A DNA stretch of 64,000 nucleotides from assembly GCA_940671915.1 (NCBI GenBank), contig CALNVZ010003429.1, forward strand, positions 22,305,908-22,369,907. The letters run 5' to 3'. The translations under genes and the position numbers were made by a program. The stretch is from Paracentrotus lividus. Lineage: Eukaryota; Echinodermata; Echinoidea; Camarodonta; Echinidae. Shown piece by piece: positions 1 to 12,600 of this stretch (its first letter is position 1; each line of letters begins with the position of its first letter). The notes under the pieces were generated by a model. The model did not search any database. It saw only the letters and a program-made list of their open reading frames with translations, and was not told the origin of the DNA.

Positions 1-1810
1 TGAAGTAGAATTATTTCCCTTTTTAATCGATAAGACAATGCACGGAGACCCTGCATATTGCTATAATTTTTAGGAGTGTCTCGATCATAAATTATTTGGG
101 AATATTCCAGCGGGAGGGTAGCGCGAATAAGCTAATAGCTTATACGAGCGAAGCAGCGAGGTGATTCTTTATGCAAAAAAATACATACGAGTTGTGTGCA
201 TGCTGTGTGTATGATACTGGCTGCATTCGATAATAACTGCATAGGCAACTGCACGAGTGCGCGATCAAAGCCAAAACTCAAAGGTAAGTGATGAAAACTT
301 TTCATTTTTCATAAGAAGAAAAGTGATTTATGTCATAGTGATTATATTTATCGTCAAGAAAAATATTTGTTCTACACTTTTCTATCTGTGAAAAAATCTT
401 GGATGGAGCTTTTTGTGTTTTAAACGTCGAATGAATCGAAGACTGAATCGTCTATTTGAATTTGTGATCAATCATGGCTTTACAATTCTTGCAATACTTG
501 GCAAGTTATGAATTCATGCAGACTTTATCTTTCAGTTTTATGCCAAGATTTTGAACGCTAGATTATGATGAAATAATGGAGACATTCCCCATGAAATCGA
601 TGTCAAATTTCAACAATTTGTTTGTACCAGCAACTTATGTAATCTTTTTATCATTTGGGAGAATAAAGTAAATCGAAAATAATTTTCAAGGTTGTCATTT
701 TTTCCCCGAGCATACGAAGTATGGTTTTGTTCAGGGATCATCTCGAAAATGCCAAGTCCATCGTTTCGTTTTGCCGTAGAAATTGGCGATTTTCGTTGCT
801 AGAAATGCCTTTATATTTACTATTTTTATGTTGTTTGTTGTGAAGGGGATATAATTTACGGAAAATTGTTGCAAATCACTTGCTAATGTAGCTGTAGTGT
901 TTGTATTTTTGTTTTTTGATAAGTTTTCATACCCCTTTTTGACCACGAGTGCTGCAATGTTTTGTCGCCATTTTTTTTTACGAAGTGAAAACACGATCGG
1001 GCAGAAAAAGTGAGGATTTTGTTGATTTTTCTTTGCGAATACTTAGATTCACATCTTGCTGTTACCGCCAAATGTAAGAATGAAGTATTTTCATTATTTT
1101 CATCTATTCAAAATTTTTCATTCTAGTATGAGTTTCATGTAGTTCGTTGTTTTCTATGATTTTTAGCGTCGTGTTTTTAGTAATTTTCCCTTTCTGGTTA
1201 CACACTCGCAATCACATACCGGTACACACACAAAAGTGCGCGAAGGCTCCATTTGTTTTGTTCTCGATTCTTTGCATGCATCAGATCATCGTATGGTTTA
1301 TTGAGTGTGTGTCGGAGTGCTATAGTCTGCACAAGGAAATTATGAGAATACACGTGGGGTTATATGTGAACATTGTCTGGGCACCTTTTATGTTCTCTGT
1401 AGGCCTACTGCAGATCTCTATATGGTTTTCTGAAATTTGTAGGCTTATTATTATTTCCTCTTACTAAATAGCAGAAGGTCAATATTGTATTTACTTTTTT
1501 GAAGAATTATACTAATGTTAGATCTACTGAATATATATATTTCAAATGATAATTTCATTTTCAGTATCACAAAGTACTTTTAATCTAGCTGATTTTCAAG
1601 ACTCAACTTCAAGGTGATTTTATTTTCCAAATTGTTAAAAAATACTCGATGCATAATATAAAAATCTATAGATCTAAAGTTAGACCTAATTGATTACCCG
1701 AAAGCCTGAAAGTAAGAACATTTATTTTTAAAATGGAGAATATATACCAATGCAAGTATAAAAATACAATTTGACTAACTTTTTGCGTAGACCTCTATAG
1801 TTTTGCAATG

Positions 1811-2193
1811 CTCAACACTAACATTTTTAAGGAGTTGCCCTGTAGGGCAATCAAATATTTGATTTTAATCCAAAACGGTTGCCCGAATGAAAATTTGGTT
1901 GCCCTGCGGAAAACACAACCAATAACGAAAATGAACATTTTATTATTGTGTAGCCAAAACTGCATAAACTGTGATTTGCAATTTTATAACCTTGTTCAAG
2001 GGCCCGAAAAAAAATGAAAGGCCAATATAATACTCATTTAATTTCGTCGTGTAGGCCCTTATGATAATCTCGCCAAAAAATGTAGGGCCTAGTTGCCCAT
2101 TTCGGGCAACTACTTTGATAATTTCTTCCAAAGTGGTTCTCTGAAGGTCAATTTTGGTTGTCCCGGGCAACAGGGCACATGCTAATGTTGAGT
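1811..2193. mobile_element. MITE-like palindromic element
   Basis: The left end (ctcaacactaacat ... gttgccctgtagggcaa) and the right end (ttgtcccgggcaacaggg ... atgttgagtgttgg) are imperfect inverted repeats. No coding capacity. Boundaries are approximate. Confidence 0.65.
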
Positions 2194-2460
2194 GTTGGTT
2201 TTTAGTCAATTAAAGCTATAGGCTATATAGTTTTTGTAAATGTGAAAAGAACTGCATATAGTTTTGGTAAATGTGAAAAAAACATAGGCATAAGTTTGAA
2301 ATTTTGAATTTGGGCCTACTTGAATGAAAAAAATTTGTCAATATAACCATGAGGCCTATAAATGTTCATAAAAATGTCTTATTGCAAAACAAAATTGGGG
2401 TCTTGGCAAAATTTAAAGGAAAATAATATCACTGCCGATAGAGGGCGCTAGATGATATGC

Positions 2461-2660
2461 TCCGGAGTGGGTAGATAGAGAGAGTGGCGACATGCGTATC
2501 CAAAACTAGTTGCGCGCAATCAAGGTCAAGCTGAGTGGAACTATTTCTGTGATCAGCCCATAGCGCATACATGCATGATTGGAAAAAAGTTCCACTTTTG
2601 GCTCCAAGAAAAAATTGACCTAGTTTTGGATACTCGTGATGCCACTCTATCTACCCACTC
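2461..2660. mobile_element. 200-bp MITE with 8-bp target duplication
   Basis: The ends carry GAGTGGGTAGATAGA inverted repeats and a further paired block (tatccaaaactag / ctagttttggata). The sequence TGATATGC flanks both sides (2453-2460 and 2661-2668), which fits an 8-bp target duplication of hAT type. The family is inferred from duplication length only. Confidence 0.7.
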
Positions 2661-3519
2661 TGATATGCCCCAACAGTCAAATTAAAATGCTTACAAAAAT
2701 TTACCATGTGAAAATTGGTAGAATGGTCACATAGGCCAATTGTAATGGTTGTATATAGTGTTTCATATGTACATAAAATATTATTCAATCATGCATGGAT
2801 CGTAATCTATAACCATAACTGTAACACAACTTTCCTTCTAAATGTGGGGTTGGCATCAAGATGCTCATTTCAGTAATTTTGTTTGTAGGTTGTTTCTTTA
2901 CACATGAATGTCAAGATTTAAAAAAATAATTTTAATTAAAACAATTTTTACGTTTAGAACATTAATACAGCAGATCTGTAGCTACTGTATCCTTAAATAG
3001 CTATTTAAGTTTTCTTCTAAAGGCTCTACATAAAAAAAAAGAAGAAAATGTTATAATTAAAAATATAAAAAATCGGCTTCAACTTTTCCTCGCCTCAAAA
3101 TATTAATAAACCAGGGACTTGAGAGAAGACGAAGTATAGGGTAGATACGTTTTGACATATTTCCAGTGTTACGATCTGAAAAAAATTTCTCCAAACATTA
3201 AAAAAACAAAAAAACAAACAACTTGTGGACAAGCAAGGTAATATGAAATAATTTTACTGCAACCATCAAAGCCCCCAACGTTTCCACAACTAAATTCTTT
3301 TCCCATTGTTTATTCTTGACAATTAATGTCAAATTATATAAGTTTGATTAAGAATGTCTGTATAATTATTTGTTATGGGTAATTGCCTATTCTTGACCAT
3401 TGTTTTGTTACACTGTGAAGTGTTATACTAAATCTAAATTTTTCTATGTTTGTTTTATTATTTTGAACATTACATTTTGAAGCGATACAATTCCATGTCC
3501 TAGCTGACTGCATATTACC

Positions 3520-3646
3520 ATGGCAACAGAATTGACTGCTGATGTCATGGGGGAGCCCCCAATCAAAAAGGCTAAAAATGGCACAGAGCAAGCAGAAAGT
3601 CCGGACCAAAATGATGCAACTCCACAAGACAAGCAAAATTCAAAGG
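3520..3646 (+). CDS. L3MBTL: L3MBTL exon 1 (first coding exon)
   Basis: The ATG opens a frame starting [19 protein letters not shown] and ends at AAG-G/gtagg, phase 1. The Lys-rich PPIKKAK stretch could be a nuclear localisation signal. No upstream ATG in the same frame lies closer, but a 5'UTR exon upstream is likely. Confidence 0.75.
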
Positions 3647-6600
3647 GTAGGTTTACGGAGTAGTTCGATCCCCTAGCGTTTAATTGATGTTGTGTTGTAT
3701 TTTTCATAGATTAAATGTACAATTCAATGAAATAGTTCTGATAAAGCTGGGACAACCCCATTACCTGTGCCCGAATGGCCTGAGTTATGAAATATGTTGC
3801 TGCACGCCACATAATTGTGGTAGATCCACTCCAGGATTTGAAAATAGACCTAAATTGACCTATTTTTTTGGATGCAACTGGCGTGAAAAATTTGAAAGGT
3901 ATACCTTTTGGCTCGCCCGATGTAACGAAAAAAAAATAGGATGTACCTTTCTTGATCCACCACTGAGGGGCGCCAAAATCAAAATCACATCGGGCCCCCC
4001 GGGGTGCCAAATCCTGGATACGCGCCTGATTGTTGTAGGAAAAAAAAATAGGATGTACCTTTCTGGATCCACCACTGAGGGGCGCCAAAATCAAAATCAC
4101 ATCGGGCCCCCCGGGGTGCCAAATCCTGGATACGCGCCTGATTGTTGTGTGGGAACATTTTTATCCAATCATTTTGTTTCATCGCTTTGTTTTTTTTCTT
4201 TAATACAAAGGTATTCCCCAAACTGAGACTGTTTCGAAGCAAGAAGATTTAGACGTGGATCCAACACCAAAGACATTGGAACAAGATGTCAAGACTGGTC
4301 CTGACAAAATTCAGAATCCTGTGGTTAAAAGCTTGTCTCCACCTCCAGATTCCCAGGTAACATAAAATATTCTGCAAGGAATAAATCAAAGTTTGAGTAT
4401 ATACTGGTATTGAGACTTGACATCATTCCAAGTGAATGCCTTCATGAATTATGAGTAAGTATAATTTAATCATAGTTAGTTACATGTCTGGCACAGGGTA
4501 GGGCCTCTGGGCAGCCAAACCGTATACCAATGAAAAATTACCATAGGCCTATTCAAAGCATGCATTTTTAAATTTTTTGTTTTGAATCTGGTCATGATTG
4601 ACCACATTCGCACCTTTTTACAAAGTGCCTTCATTTGGCAATCAGTATATATATACAATAACAAGTCCGGATAGAACTTTATTTGTGTTTAGCCCCTGTG
4701 TGAATTTTTAACAGCATTTGTATGTGTCAGGCAATAAGTTTAGAAATTTGACTTGTAAAGTTGGAAAAATAATTACTCGAGATATTTGTCAAATAGTGGT
4801 GTGCTTCCTAGTATTTGAATGATTTTGATTAATCACTTTAAACTTGGGTATGAAATGCGATGAATGGCTATGGAAATTGACAGATTTTTGCTCAAGGAAA
4901 AGTCAAGGAATTTTGATGAAGTGTAAAAACCCTTGGTCTGCAGTTGAAATTTGGGTGCCCATAACGTAGAGGACACAGTATGGAGCTGTGCTTTATAAAA
5001 ACTTCCTAATTGTAATCATCCTCTTTGAATATATTTTCCTGATTGCTTCCAGGACTCTAAGTTATCCGTCAACACTGAGGGCGCTGTTCATAAGGAAGAA
5101 GCTGCGGAGGAGGAAGAGATGGAGGTAGACGCAGGAGCTGGTGGAGACACCGCTGGGATGGTTAGTGGAGATGGAAGTAATGAAGATTTCTCCTCGATGC
5201 TGGAGTGGAATGATGGCATCGCTACTTTACCTGGCAGCACTATGAAGGTGAGAAAAATTCTGGGCTGTCGACTTTCAAGAACAGCTTTGAAGGAGGCCCC
5301 ATATTTTTGTTGTTTAAATCTGGCTGACAGTTAAAAAAAAAGAAAGAAAGAATAAAAAAAAAAATAATAATTAGCCTGTGAGGAGGGGGAGGGGTGTATC
5401 TACTTTGGACTGTTTTTTTTGTATGTTGATGTTGTTGTTTTTTGCGGGAGAATAACTTGGTGCCGTGAGATTCCCGAGACATTGTGGTGATGCTTGTGGG
5501 ATGGTTAGTGGAGACGGGGGAAATGAAGATTTCTCCTCGATGCTGGAGTGGAACGATGGCATCGCAACTCTGCCTGGAAGCACTATGAAGGTGAGATAAA
5601 TTGTGTGCTGTCGACTTTCATGAACAGCTTTGAAGGAGAACCCATATTGTGGGTTTGAATCTGGCCAACATGTCAAGAAAGCAACTGTATGAAATCCATG
5701 TTATGGGGAGTTCTAGCTTTGTTGAAACTAATTTGTCTCATGTCTAGAAATTTATACATTCTTTAAATGGATTTTATGTTTCTTTCATAAAAGATGACTT
5801 TTGAAGCGTAGTATATTAAATAGCATAAATTCATTTTCCCTTCATTTTTATACTGGAGTTGGCATTATTATTGTATTCTTGGAGTAAAGACTAACGATGG
5901 ATATTAATAGGGATGTCCACACAAAAGCAAAAAGCCACTAGAACGGTTTCCACTTCACTGTATGGATGTAGTCACCCATGCGAACAATAACCCATGCACT
6001 GCCTACTCAATAATACACAGGCAGAGAAATAGCAAAATTTTCAACAAAAAACAGCTTTCGAAATTGTCATTTGGCCAGTGGTAAATATCAATCATTTTTA
6101 TTCCTAATTCGTCAGTTTCTTCCTTAGAAAATACCTCAGCAGGTAATCAACTTTTCCTGTTGAAAAAATTGATATGAAAAAATCTACAGCGTGTTTAAAG
6201 TGATGCTTCTGTGTGATGTGTGTTATAACTGGAATTTCTCATGATTGGAATAGATTCAGATAAGGAAAAGTGGATATCTATAAAATTTAACTACTTTTGA
6301 ACAAAAAATGTGTTGGGGTGAAAAACAAAGAACAATGTTTTTCACTGGCCATTTAAGTTTTGAAATTACTCTACCCTCTCCAACACTCAGCTCTGAGCCA
6401 CACCACCATGAAATAGCCTATTGTCTAGGGTGTTCCTATTGAAACATGCCATAGGGAGTATTTTTCCACGGTGGTCATATTGGATCACATACGGTAACAT
6501 ACCTGTCAAACCATCAGTTTTGTACTGCCATAACTTTTTGTATAATCTACTCATACGCCTCAATTATGTTACTATAATCTCATTTCATGTTGATACACAC

Positions 6601-9600
6601 ATAGAAAATGTTTGGTATGATTTGGATGAATAAATCGAAGACAAAAGGACCATAAACTTGAGCTTTTATTGCATTTTCTGGCTTTGTCTGAAACTTGTAA
6701 AAGTGTTCTAGCAGCTCATTGGTAATCTGAGACACTCTTTGGGTCATATCTTTGAAATGGAACATCCAATTGTGATAATTCAAGTACCAATATTCCCTAA
6801 TATTACCGTAATCATTTTTTATTTTATTACAAGCCACTGTTACAACACATCTGATTCACATGTAATTTTGATCACTTTTTTTGCAGTTTCGCAAGAATGA
6901 GTTTGGAGCTCTTGATCTGATCATGGACGACCTTGATCTGGATCTTGGAATCCCTGGTCCCACCGGTGATGCAGACCAGCCAGATGTAGACCCAATAGCA
7001 GGTCCATACCAAGAACCAGGATCTACTGTAGACCCAAAGTCCACAGTGCTGAAGGTAGAGCAGGACCAACCTATAATGGACCAAACAGCAGAGCAGGACC
7101 AAGTCTTGGATGTAGTAGCACCGGTCCTCAATGAGACCAGCAGCCAGCCTGCTAGTAGGGCTACAACACCTAGTCCTGGACCCACTGGTTCTGGAAACAG
7201 CCCTGCAAGAGGAAGTAAGTTGCAGTATCAGAGATTAAGTTTTATTTCAGGTATTACTCCCCTTTCATGACCCGAGAAGCACAAGCATTTTATTTATTTA
7301 TTTTTTTTTTTTGGGGGGGGTACTTGCCATCCCTAGTTTTAAAACAAATTTTGTACACCCATCCCCCCCAAAACAACAAAAAACAAACAAACAAACAAAC
7401 CAAAACAAACGAACAAAAACAAAACCAGCATGCTCTCAACTTTGGTATCAAAAGAACTTTATCAGTCCAAAATAAAAGATACATAGTCTTTTGTTTTTCC
7501 GAGGTCTGGTCTTTTCTTGGGCATATGCATTTAGGGCCTCCCTTGTTTATTACCCTTATGCCCTTTACCTTTCTTCACTTATATTTTACAGGACCCAGAA
7601 AGAACAGTTTACTGAAGGAGGAAACGTGTATGTGTGAACAGTGTGGGAAGAGGGGGCTGTCAGTGGAGTTCTGTAAATCTGGTCGCTTCTGCTCGCAGTC
7701 GTGTGTGGGTGCCTATGCCAGCAAGTAAGTAGAAGCTTTTTCAACCGATTTAACGATAATATAACATTTGCACTGTGCTTTATCTCTTCTAAGATTTAGG
7801 GTTAGGGTTAGGGTTGGAACAGGGTTTTACTGTTGATAAAGTGTTAATTCCAGGGCTAAAGTTAGTCTTTCAATTACTAGTATCAATTGCAGATAGAGAA
7901 AATGTTATGGAATTGATACAATGTTTCAGTTAAATCCTAGCCCAGCTTATGTTTTAATGTTTCTTTGATTTTATATGTTGTTGCAATTTTTTGTTATAAT
8001 ATCTTATGTATGTTTATTCATGTTTTTATTGAGGATGTAAATAAATTGAATTAAATTGAATTGTCAACCTTGTATATTGTTGACCATATAATCAGAAGTA
8101 AGAGTAATTCAGTTGTTTTCTTTTCAAGAATATATTCATGCCCTATGCACTCAGTCCCAAATGGTATGGTCAGTAGTAGTACCCCACATGATAATAATTA
8201 CTCTAGATATCTACACACTCTTTAAAAAATTAAAAAACCTTTAAAATCTGAATTATTCAACAATCTAAATTTACTAACTTATTTTCCATTTTGACATTTA
8301 ATAATTATATTTGATTTAATCAGACAAGGAGCCTTGAAGAAGAACTCAATCAAAGAAGCGACGAGCGTCAACACTGGGGGACCAAAGAAGAAAGGACCAA
8401 AGAAAAAGATGACTCTAGTGACATCGGGAAAGGTAAGAGTTAACCTTAATCAAGTTTTACCGACTTTACATGTGTCAAAAGAAAAGTTTCATGATCTTTT
8501 TTTCTGATCAGATGAAATTCTTTTGTCATCACTTAAAGCCATCTTTGAGTAATCAAAATAGTAATCATTTTAGATGCAAGTCATCAAAGAGCAAAGCCCA
8601 TTTTCATCATTTTATATTCATTATTATTTCACCTTTGGCAAGACTATATTGGGATCTTAACCTGTTAGAGACGAGCTGATTTGGCTATAACACACATTTC
8701 CCATAGACCTTAGCCCGAATATATTCAGGCTCAGTCCCCAACGGGTTAAGATGACAATCAATTTGAAAATCAATATAAATTTGGAAAACTATATTGGATT
8801 GATCTGTAATTATTATTCTTTTAATGATATTACTTTTAGGTCTCTCCATCAGCGAGGTTGCATGGAGATCTCAAGATGACAATTAATATGAAATCACCAG
8901 ACAAAGCTGGAGGCAAAGGTAAAAACATTTAACTTCAATTGATTTGATCTTCATATTGCTTTTTCTTTAGGTGGTGTTGTATCATTGCTTCGTAAATGAA
9001 TGCTTTCATGTTTTCATGAATGTTTCAAAAATTTATTGAATATATTTTTGTTACCGTACATGTTCATTATATGATTCATAAATAACACATTTAGTCAAAT
9101 GATGATTGAATCTTAAAATAAGCTTCCCCTATTATTGATTATTCATTAGCTACATTGAACAATTAATTACTCAAAATCTGTGAATTACAATTCTATCATT
9201 TGGAGGATTTTATGTTGAAAGAACTTAAATTTTGTTTTTTGTTCCTAGACAATTATAAATAAAATCACAGTCACATCTATTGTTGAGACCACATTAGTAT
9301 AAAGGTTACCTGTTTATAGTGACTACCATATTCTGTTGCTTGGAACTAATTGTTGCGATATACTATTCGCTACACTATTATACCACTAACGGATACCATA
9401 GCTATATTGCATATTTCATATGTAAATAGTATTCTAACTTTAGGCTGGAATAAACTTGGCTTAATCGTAATCATTGACCAGCCTCATTGTACTCCTACAT
9501 GTATATGAACCACCAAAATCATTACACTAATGTCTGCTAAACTTATATATAAAATTGTGGTAACATTTATTTTGCCTCCTGCTAGGAAGGTTGTTTTGTA

Positions 9601-12600
9601 GAACGTTTGTTGTATACAAGCCAAAAGATTATGTCCTTTGGATGGTTTCAATGGAGAGGTTTGACTGTACATGTGCTTGTAGGCTGTACGAGGAGTCTTT
9701 TAGATATGATCTGTATCCTGACCTTGGGATCAGGGCCTTTGTCAACACAGGATGTATTTGTTAGGATGCTAATTAATCCTCATTAATATCCAATCTTCTT
9801 TAATCCCAACACGCCTTAAAAACCTAGTATAGTGTGTATCATTATTTCCAATATCCTCTTCACATCTCACAGATCATGTTTTTAGGATGATGATGATGAA
9901 CAGCATTTGTAAGCACCATTTATCTGCCAAAATATTCAAAGTATCATTCTTCAGCACTCAGATGGAGCAACTGAAAAATTATTCAGATTTCATATTTGTC
10001 TTATGAAGATCGTTGCAGGATTATCATAATATTGCAGTTTTTAATCCAAAATCTATTTACTCATTTTGAAATGCCCAATATCCATTGTATCATCTAAATT
10101 TCTTCTGCTTTAAATGCTGAGCTGAATTTAATCCATCTTTGTCGAGAAGAAAACAACATCCATCATCACTGATTGAAAAATACTTTTTATCAACCGTATT
10201 TGCTCACTGGATATCATGTCTGTAGGTAAAAAGAAACTGTTTCAATGGCCGTCCTACCTGGAGCAAAAGAACGCTACGCAAGCACCTGTCAAACTCTTCA
10301 AAACAGTAAGTCAGATAGCCATTATACTTTTTTTTTTATATATGCGAGATTGGGATATCGTGTTATTGATTTTTGAACAATAAAAGGTTTTTTAATGTTT
10401 TGTTTTTAATGTGAAAATCGGTGTATTGAATAGTGTCACATATTTACAATGTACATGTATGTCTCACTCGTCTTAGCAAAACAATGCATGACCAGTGCCC
10501 TGTACAACAAAGACTTCCAATTAATAAAAAGATACGATTGATTTTTTTCTCAGTAGCCTCATTTTGAACACAGGTACAGTCATGGATTAGGATTAGAATA
10601 TTAAAATTAGTGTTAGGGCTAGGGTTAGGATTAAGATCATCAACTTTGGAACACCTTGTCCATGATGAAGCTACTGAGAAAAAAACAATCATATCTTGTT
10701 ATCAAATATAAGTCTTTGTGTTACAGGGCTCGGGTCAATATCATGGCAAAGTTCCAGTTTCTCGCAAATTACTAGAATCTTTGAAATGCAAGGGATGTGA
10801 TAAAACATCTTTTCAACAAAATATCTACTCAAAGGAAAAATTGATTATACAACTATTATTATGTTATCATTTCTTTGTGTACTTTTTGCAATTTGTATTA
10901 CAATACACTTTTTCTTGTATTACAGCCATTCCCAACCAGCAAGAACCTCTTCAAAGTTGGTATGAAACTAGAGGGCATTGATCCCAAGCACCCGTCACTC
11001 TTCTGCGTTCTCACAGTGATGGAGATCAGGGGATATAGGCTCCGCCTCCATTTTGACGGCTACTCGGAGTGCTATGATTTCTGGGTAAACGCAGACTCGC
11101 CCGACATCCTACCAGCCGGATGGTGTGAGAAGACTGGCCACAAGCTACTACCCCCAAAAGGTAATAATAATAGTAATTGGAATTTATATGGCGCCATCTG
11201 GTGGAAGAAATTATGTTCAGATGCGTATAAGATGAAGATGAAGGGGGAAAAAAATTATCAATTACTGTATGAGCCATTATTTTTGCCTACACATACATAT
11301 ATTTTCCATTTGGACTAGTTGAGGAACTTTATGTACTGGGCAAAATTTTGGGATTTGGGTATCGTTTTCATTACTGTGAATAAAGTTATATTGAAATAAG
11401 AAATGTTGTGACGACTGACTCTCAAAATTCATAAAAATACAACCTGGGGAAAATATGACGCTTATAATGAACTACTAAAACAAAGGAACTAATTTCAATT
11501 TGATTTTTAAATATAGTTAGGGAGGGAGGGGGGGGGGGCTAACAGAATTAGCTCCCTTATGCAAATCGCCCGTTCTTTTTATGGTAAAAAGAAGAAAAAT
11601 GGGAGGGAAATTTTATCATAATTTAGCAATAATTTTATTTTATTTTTTTATCCCTAGGATTCCAGACTGATTTCAGCTGGACGGCTTACCTCAAAATGAC
11701 AAGGTCTACTTCTGCACCAAAACATCTCTTCAGCAATTATGAAAATGTGAGTAATTCAGTAAATGAATGTCCCCTCCCACCTCTATTTTCTTTATTTCTA
11801 ACCCCATTCTCTCTCTCTCTCTCTCTCTCTTGCTCAATCTCTTTTTCTGTCATCCTATCTGTGTCTCTAGATCTTTCCTCCACCACCTCGATATATACTA
11901 TTTTCTTTGTCTATTCTCATTCCATCTCTTTATATCAATCTATTTCTTTTTTGATCTTTCTCACCACACTCTCAATCTTCCCCATCAGCTTTTCTTTCTC
12001 TCTCTCCCTCTCATTCTCTATCTTTCTCTACCTTTCCCCCTGTTATTGGTCTTCCATAAATATTTCAAAGAAGCAATTAACATTTTCAAATATTCAATAT
12101 ATTACATCATAGTCAAATCGGTTACGGAAATGAAGGACTTCTCTTGTAAATTTTCCTGATCCACTTTGATCTAATCCTGAATATAAACTATTATCTTGCA
12201 GGAGACAGTCACTCCCCAAGGATTCCGCAAGGGCATGAAGCTGGAGGCCGTAGACCGAAAGAACCCTTCCCTAATCTGCGTAGCCACTGTGACTGACATC
12301 ATGGATAGCCGATTCTTGATTCACTTTGATGCGTGGGAAGATATGTACGATTACTGGTGCGATGCCGCTTCACCGTATATACATCCAGTAGGATGGTGCG
12401 AGGAGAACGGATTGGCACTAACACCACCAAATGGTAATATTTTTATTTTGGATGGACAGAATTTTCTTGTGACTATAAAATTAATCTTATCTTTATACTC
12501 CTCATATTAACACCAAATAGGTAGAGGGAGGGAAACATTTGGGAAACCAGTTGTATTAATTGTTCCATTGTGAATGAAAAATAGAAATTACCATGATATT

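Larger units (their letters stand above)
1..3519. other. Region upstream of the L3MBTL coding start
   Basis: No coding gene is recognised; short ORFs here lack domains and codon structure. The stretch before a perfect AAG/gtaagtg donor (gt at 283-284) is richer in CpG than its surroundings and could be a 5'UTR exon of the L3MBTL gene; that is a guess from the donor alone. Two MITE-like palindromes lie within. Confidence 0.4.

Noticed and set aside
3684-4242. Several overlapping ORFs up to 180 residues in intron 1 of the L3MBTL gene
   Set aside because: They cover the 112-bp tandem duplication and its dispersed-repeat ends, and repeated peptide blocks follow from the DNA repeat.
7796-7813. 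Telomere or fusion remnant
   Set aside because: Only three TTAGGG units; too short to infer a chromosome fusion.
10726-10810. Exon-like stretch after tgtgttacag in intron 8 of the L3MBTL gene
   Set aside because: The acceptor-like sequence is the right end of MITE family A. No suitable donor follows, and exon 8 joins exon 9 in phase to form MBT1.
11767-12159. Ser/Leu-rich ORFs in intron 10 of the L3MBTL gene
   Set aside because: They translate a (CT)n-rich intronic tract between exons 10 and 11.
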